Below, piece after piece: positions 60,051-64,000 of a stretch of DNA of 64,000 bases. Below the pieces are notes generated by a model that worked only from the letters and a program-made list of their open reading frames with translations, was not told where the DNA came from and ran no database searches. A program made the position numbers and the translations under genes. The stretch comes from Terebella lapidaria (Eukaryota > Annelida > Polychaeta > Terebellida > Terebellidae): positions 52,968,451 through 53,032,450 of the forward strand of contig OX424556.1 in assembly GCA_949152475.1 (NCBI GenBank), in the 5' to 3' direction. How positions within the stretch are numbered: position 1 is the first letter of the stretch; every line of letters starts with the position of its first letter.

Positions 60051-60938
60051 AAAGGGGATAGGTTCATCGTGGTGGGCGGGTCCATAGGGGGAAAGTGTAT
60101 CATGGCGGATTGATCTGAGGGAGGAGCAGGCGCTGTGTAGGTGTTCTCTAAAGGGGATAGGTTCATCGTGGTGGGCGGGTCCATAGGGGGAAAGTGTATC
60201 ATGGCGGATTGATCTGTGGGAGGAGCAGGCGCTGTGTAGGTGTTCTCTAAAGGGGATAGGTTCATCGTGGTGGACGGGTCCATAGGGGGAAAGTGTATCA
60301 TGGCGGATTGATCTGTGGGAGGAGCAGGCGCTGTGTAGGTGTTCTCTAAAGGGGATAGGTTCATCGTGGTGGATTGGTCCATAGGGGGAAAGTGTATCAT
60401 GGCGGATTGATCTGTGGGAGGAGCAGGCGCTGTGTAGGTGTTCTCTAAAGGGGATAGGTTCATCGTGGTGGGCAGGTCCATAGGGGGAAAGTGTATCATG
60501 GTGGATTGATCTGTGGAAAGAGCAGGCGCTGTGTAGGTGTTCTCTAAAGGGGATAGGTTCATCGTGGTGGATGGGTCCATAGGGGGAAAGTGTATCATGG
60601 CGGATTGATCTGTGGGAGGAGCAGGCGCTGTGTAGGTGTTCTCTAAAGGGGATAGGTTCATCGTGGTGGGCAAGTCCATAGGGGGAAAGTGTATCATGGC
60701 GGATTGATCTGTGGAAAGAGCAGGCACTGTGTAGGTGTTCTCTAAAGGGGATATGTTCATCGTGGTGGACGGGTCCATAGGGGGAAAGTGTATCATGGCG
60801 GATTGATCTGAAGCAGGCGCTGTGTAGGTGTTCTCTAAAGGGGATAGGTTCATCGTGGTGGACGGGTCCATAGGGGGAAAGTGTATCATGGCGGATTGAT
60901 CTGAGGGAGGAGCAGGCGCTGTGTAGGTGTTCTCTAAA
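60051..60938. repeat. Island A9: 9 x 99-bp units (beta lineage)
   Basis: 888 bp. It shares unit order with A7 and lacks 6 bp at GATCTGAAGCAGGCG. Its right edge unit has AAAGTG, not the AACGTG edge form. Frame A is open throughout. Confidence 0.95.
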
Positions 60939-62259
60939 GGGCAGTGTACAGTAATTCGCTCAGCCAATCAGCGAGCGTTCACCTCACTTAGGCAATTTAA
61001 AGGGAAATTGTTGTTAAACATCGCCTCATATATTTTTTTAGGCCAGACTTCTGGACGAGTGTATACTCACCTGAAGGAATGCAGTGCTGGGAAATAATGA
61101 CCCGGTTTTCAAGGCAGTATCTTGTTGGCGTTCTTCTCAGGAGCTGGGGAATCAAAGGGGTTTTGCATGGGCATCAGTACCCATAATTTTGGGTATTTTC
61201 ACCCCGGGTCCATTCAAGGCAGAATAGCGAAAAATCCCATGTGTCGTCAAATATATTCATGCTTACCACGCGATGCCCAATACGTTGAGGGATAAAACTA
61301 GCATAGTGGTTAGGCTGGGATTTTTTTTTAAGCAGGTGTTATGGACCGTCAAAGTAAGATCATTTAACATTGAGTTGAATGGCCAATATAATTAATATAC
61401 TGTAGCCTTAACTGATTACACAATTTTCACTCTGCGTGGCCTGGGAGCGCAAAAAATGTCATAATTTGTTTGACTAGGTAACAGTTGAAGGTTCCCGACC
61501 TAATTCAATGTTCATTTGCCGGTTTTGTGTGGTTAAGGAGAAAATTGTGGAATACACATAAATCACCTGGTCGGTTGGCATACAAAAATGTTCTAACTAT
61601 CCTCAGCGGCTAAATTATGACTTGAATTACAATTTGTTTGAACAATATTAACGATACTGATGCATTTCAATAGCTCAGCCTTCTACAGGTGTCAGGGACT
61701 AGGAAATTTTCACCACCGGACCAGATCACAAGAATTGAGGTCGGCCCTATGCCGAGCTCACGCTTATCATAAGAAGCCCCCCTGACCCTGACATCATTCT
61801 AGAGACACAAGGTTGCATGCAAATAAAAACCCCTTGATATTCTTGACTTTCTAAATAAATTATTAGTGGTTTGTTACGTTTCACATGGGTTCTATAGATA
61901 ATTTTCCGTTTTTAGTGTGATAAATTCACGGTTTTCTTTAATCTTACTTCACTAAATAATCCAAACAGCCATTAAATTATACCAACGATTGGGTCTTGAT
62001 GCTAATTGCAATTATATTCTATACTCATCCTGAAATTTTCAAGGCTTTTGCATGAAAACTCAATGAGTTTTCAACAATTTCAATTCTAAGAATTTGGCAG
62101 ACTGGCAAATCCCAGCACATGTAGCATATGTATTAAATGGACTGAAACAGAGAATTGAATCGGGATATCAGGTTTATATTTCGTTTCACAATTACATACA
62201 TATAAGACTACCTACTGACAGAATATAATTCATATATCTCAGAAACGCCTATATATTAA
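60939..62259 (+). repeat. H24 + T16
   Basis: Head 60939-61408, tail 61409-62259. GAAGGAATGCAG and TTTAAGCAGGTG in the head; CATAAGAAGCC, TTTGAACAAT and GCAATTATATTC in the tail. Confidence 0.94.
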
Positions 62260-62737
62260 GGGCAGTGTACAGTAATTCGCTCAGCCAATCAGCGAGCGTT
62301 CACCTCACTTAGGCAATTTAAAGGGAAGCTGTTGTTAAACATCGCCTCATATATTTTTTTAGGCCAGACTTCTGGACGAGTGTATACTCACCTGAAAGAA
62401 CGCAGTGCTGGGAAATAATGACCCGGTTTTCAAGGCAGTATCTTGTTGGCGTTCTTCTCAGGAGCTGGGGAATCAAAGGGGTTTTGCATGGGCATCAGTA
62501 CCCATTATTTTGGGTATTTTCACCCCGGGTCCATTCAAGGCAAAATAGCGAAAAATCCCATGTGTCGTCAAATATATTCATGCTTACCACGCGATGCCCA
62601 ATACGTTGAGGGATAAAACTAGCATAGTGGTTAGGCTGGGATTTTTTTTTTAGGAAGGTGTTATGGACCGTCAAAGTAAGATCATTTAACATTGAGTTGA
62701 ATGGCCAATATAATTAATATACTGTAGCCTTAATTAA
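62260..62737 (+). repeat. Head H25 with its tail reduced to TAATTAA
   Basis: The head ends ACTGTAGCCT at 62730. It is followed by only TAATTAA before the next GGGCAGTG, giving GCCTTAATTAAGGGCAG: both TTAA borders remain and the whole tail interior is gone. CCCATTATTTTGGG and AGGCAAAATAG are diagnostic. Confidence 0.93.
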
Positions 62738-64000
62738 GGGCAGTGTACAGTAATTCGCTCAGCCAATCAGCGAGCGTTCACCTCACTTAGGCAATTTAAA
62801 GGGAAACTGTTGTTAAACATCGCCTCATATATTTTTTAGGCCAGACTTCTGGACGAGTGTATATTCACCTGAAAGAACGCAGTGCTGGGATATAATGACC
62901 CGGTTTTCAAGGCAGTATCTTGTTGGCGTTCTTCTCAGGAGCTGGGGAATCAAAGGGGTTTTGCATGGGCATCAGTACCCATAATTTTGGGTATTTTCCC
63001 CCGGGTCCATTCAAGGCAGAATAGCGAAAAATCCCATGTGTCGTCAAATATATTCATGCTTACTACGCGATGCCCAATACGTTGAGGGATAAAACTAGCA
63101 TAGTGGTTAGGCTGGGATTTTTTTTTAGGAAGGTGTTATGGACCGTCAAAGTAAGATCATTTAACATTGAGTTGAATGGCCAATATAATTAATATACATT
63201 AGCCTTAACTGATTACACAATTTTCACTCTGCGTGGCCTGGGAGCGCAAAAAATGTCATAATTTGTTTGACTAGGTAACAGTTGAAGGTTCCCGACCTAA
63301 TTCAATGTTCATTTGCCGTGTTTTGTGTGGTTAAGGAGAAAATTGTGGAATACACATAAATCACATGGTCGGTCGGCATACAAAAATGTTCTAACTATCC
63401 TCAGCGGCTAAATTATGACTTGAATTACAATTTGTTTGCACAATATTAATGATACTGATGCATTCCAATAGCTCAGCCTTCTACAGGTGTCAGGGACTAG
63501 GAAATTTTGACCACCGGACCAGATCACAAGAATTGAGGTCGGCCCTATGCCGAGCTCACGCTTATCATAAGCAGCCCCCCTGACCCTGACATCATTCTAG
63601 AGACACAAGGTTGCATGCAAATAATAACCCCTTGATATTCTTGACTTTCTAAATAAATTATTAGTGGTTTGTTACATTTCACATGGGTTCTATAGATAAT
63701 TTTCCGTTTTTAGTCTGATAAATTCACGGTTTTCTTTAATCTTACTTTACTAAACAATCCAAACTGCCATTGAATTATGCCAACGATTGGGTCTTGATGC
63801 TAAATGCACTTATATTCTATACTCATCCTGAAATTTTCAAGGCTTTTGCATGAAAACTCAATGAGTTTTCAACAATTTCAATTCTAAGAATTTGGCAGAC
63901 TGGCAAATCCCAGCACATGTAGCATATGTATTAAATGGACTGAAACAGAGAATTGAATCGGGATATCAGGTTTATATTTCGTTTCACAATTACATACATA
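62738..64000 (+). repeat. H26 + T17 (cut by the window edge), most diverged copy
   Basis: Head 62738-63205; the tail from 63206 is incomplete. The tail has about fourteen private substitutions, for example TCACATGGTCGGTCGG, GTTACATTTCAC, AGTCTGATAA and AAACTGCCATTGAATTATGCC, against one to five in most other tails. GCCGTGTTTTG ties it to T12/T15. Confidence 0.92.

Larger units (their letters stand above)
54470..60938. repeat. Higher-order repeat copy 2 (H19 T13 H20 A8 H21 T14 H22 T15 H23 A9)
   Basis: 6469 bp, collinear with 47580-54469. It is 421 bp shorter, almost all explained by A8 having seven units against ten in A6, A9 nine against ten in A7, and two small deletions in H23. Confidence 0.92.

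Overview
The whole window is repetitive DNA. I see no conventional gene, tRNA, rRNA, insertion sequence or CRISPR array. Very long tandem arrays, higher-order repeats, CCAAT/TATA-like and AATAAA motifs and splice-site consensuses point to a eukaryote, most likely an animal genome in a long-read assembly. I cannot place the species.

Layout. (1) 1-29254 is one continuous minisatellite (array A0) with a 99-bp unit, about 295 units, running off the left edge. (2) 29255-64000 is a composite satellite built from three module types, all in one orientation. Heads (H, about 470 bp) begin GGGCAGTGTACAG and end ACTGTAGCCT. AT-rich tails (T, about 851 bp) begin TAACTGATTACAC and end CCTATATATTAA. Islands (A1-A9) hold 7-12 copies of the same 99-bp unit. 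Heads alternate with either a tail or an island, so T and A occupy the same slot between heads. Order: A0 H1 T1 H2 T2 H3 A1 H4 T3 H5 A2 H6 T4 T5 H7 A3 H8 T6 H9 T7 H10 A4 H11 T8 H12 T9 H13 A5 H14 T10 H15 A6 H16 T11 H17 T12 H18 A7 H19 T13 H20 A8 H21 T14 H22 T15 H23 A9 H24 T16 H25 H26 T17, which is 26 heads, 17 tails and 9 islands.

Several amplification levels are nested. These are the 99-bp unit, multi-unit repeats inside A0 (dimers, a 16-unit 1584-bp repeat), the H+T unit of about 1320 bp, a 3.9-kb tandem duplication (37346-45163), and a higher-order repeat of 6.5-6.9 kb (47580-60938, two copies). One T4-T5 junction lacks its head and one H25-H26 junction lacks its tail.

Coding potential. Because 99 is a multiple of 3, two minus-strand frames stay open over long distances. 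Frame A (a Pro/Thr/Ser-rich 33-residue repeat with LENTYTAPAP) is cut in A0 by a recurring stop-bearing unit but is free of nonsense changes in the islands. Frame B (with FREHLHSACSS) is open for about 3,200 codons in part of A0. Changes between units fall in all codon positions and mostly alter residues, so I treat these frames as by-products of the repeat unless expression is shown. The best candidate for something undescribed is the slot-exchange satellite itself, with a CCAAT/TATA-like head on one strand and a strong splice donor beside every array on the other.
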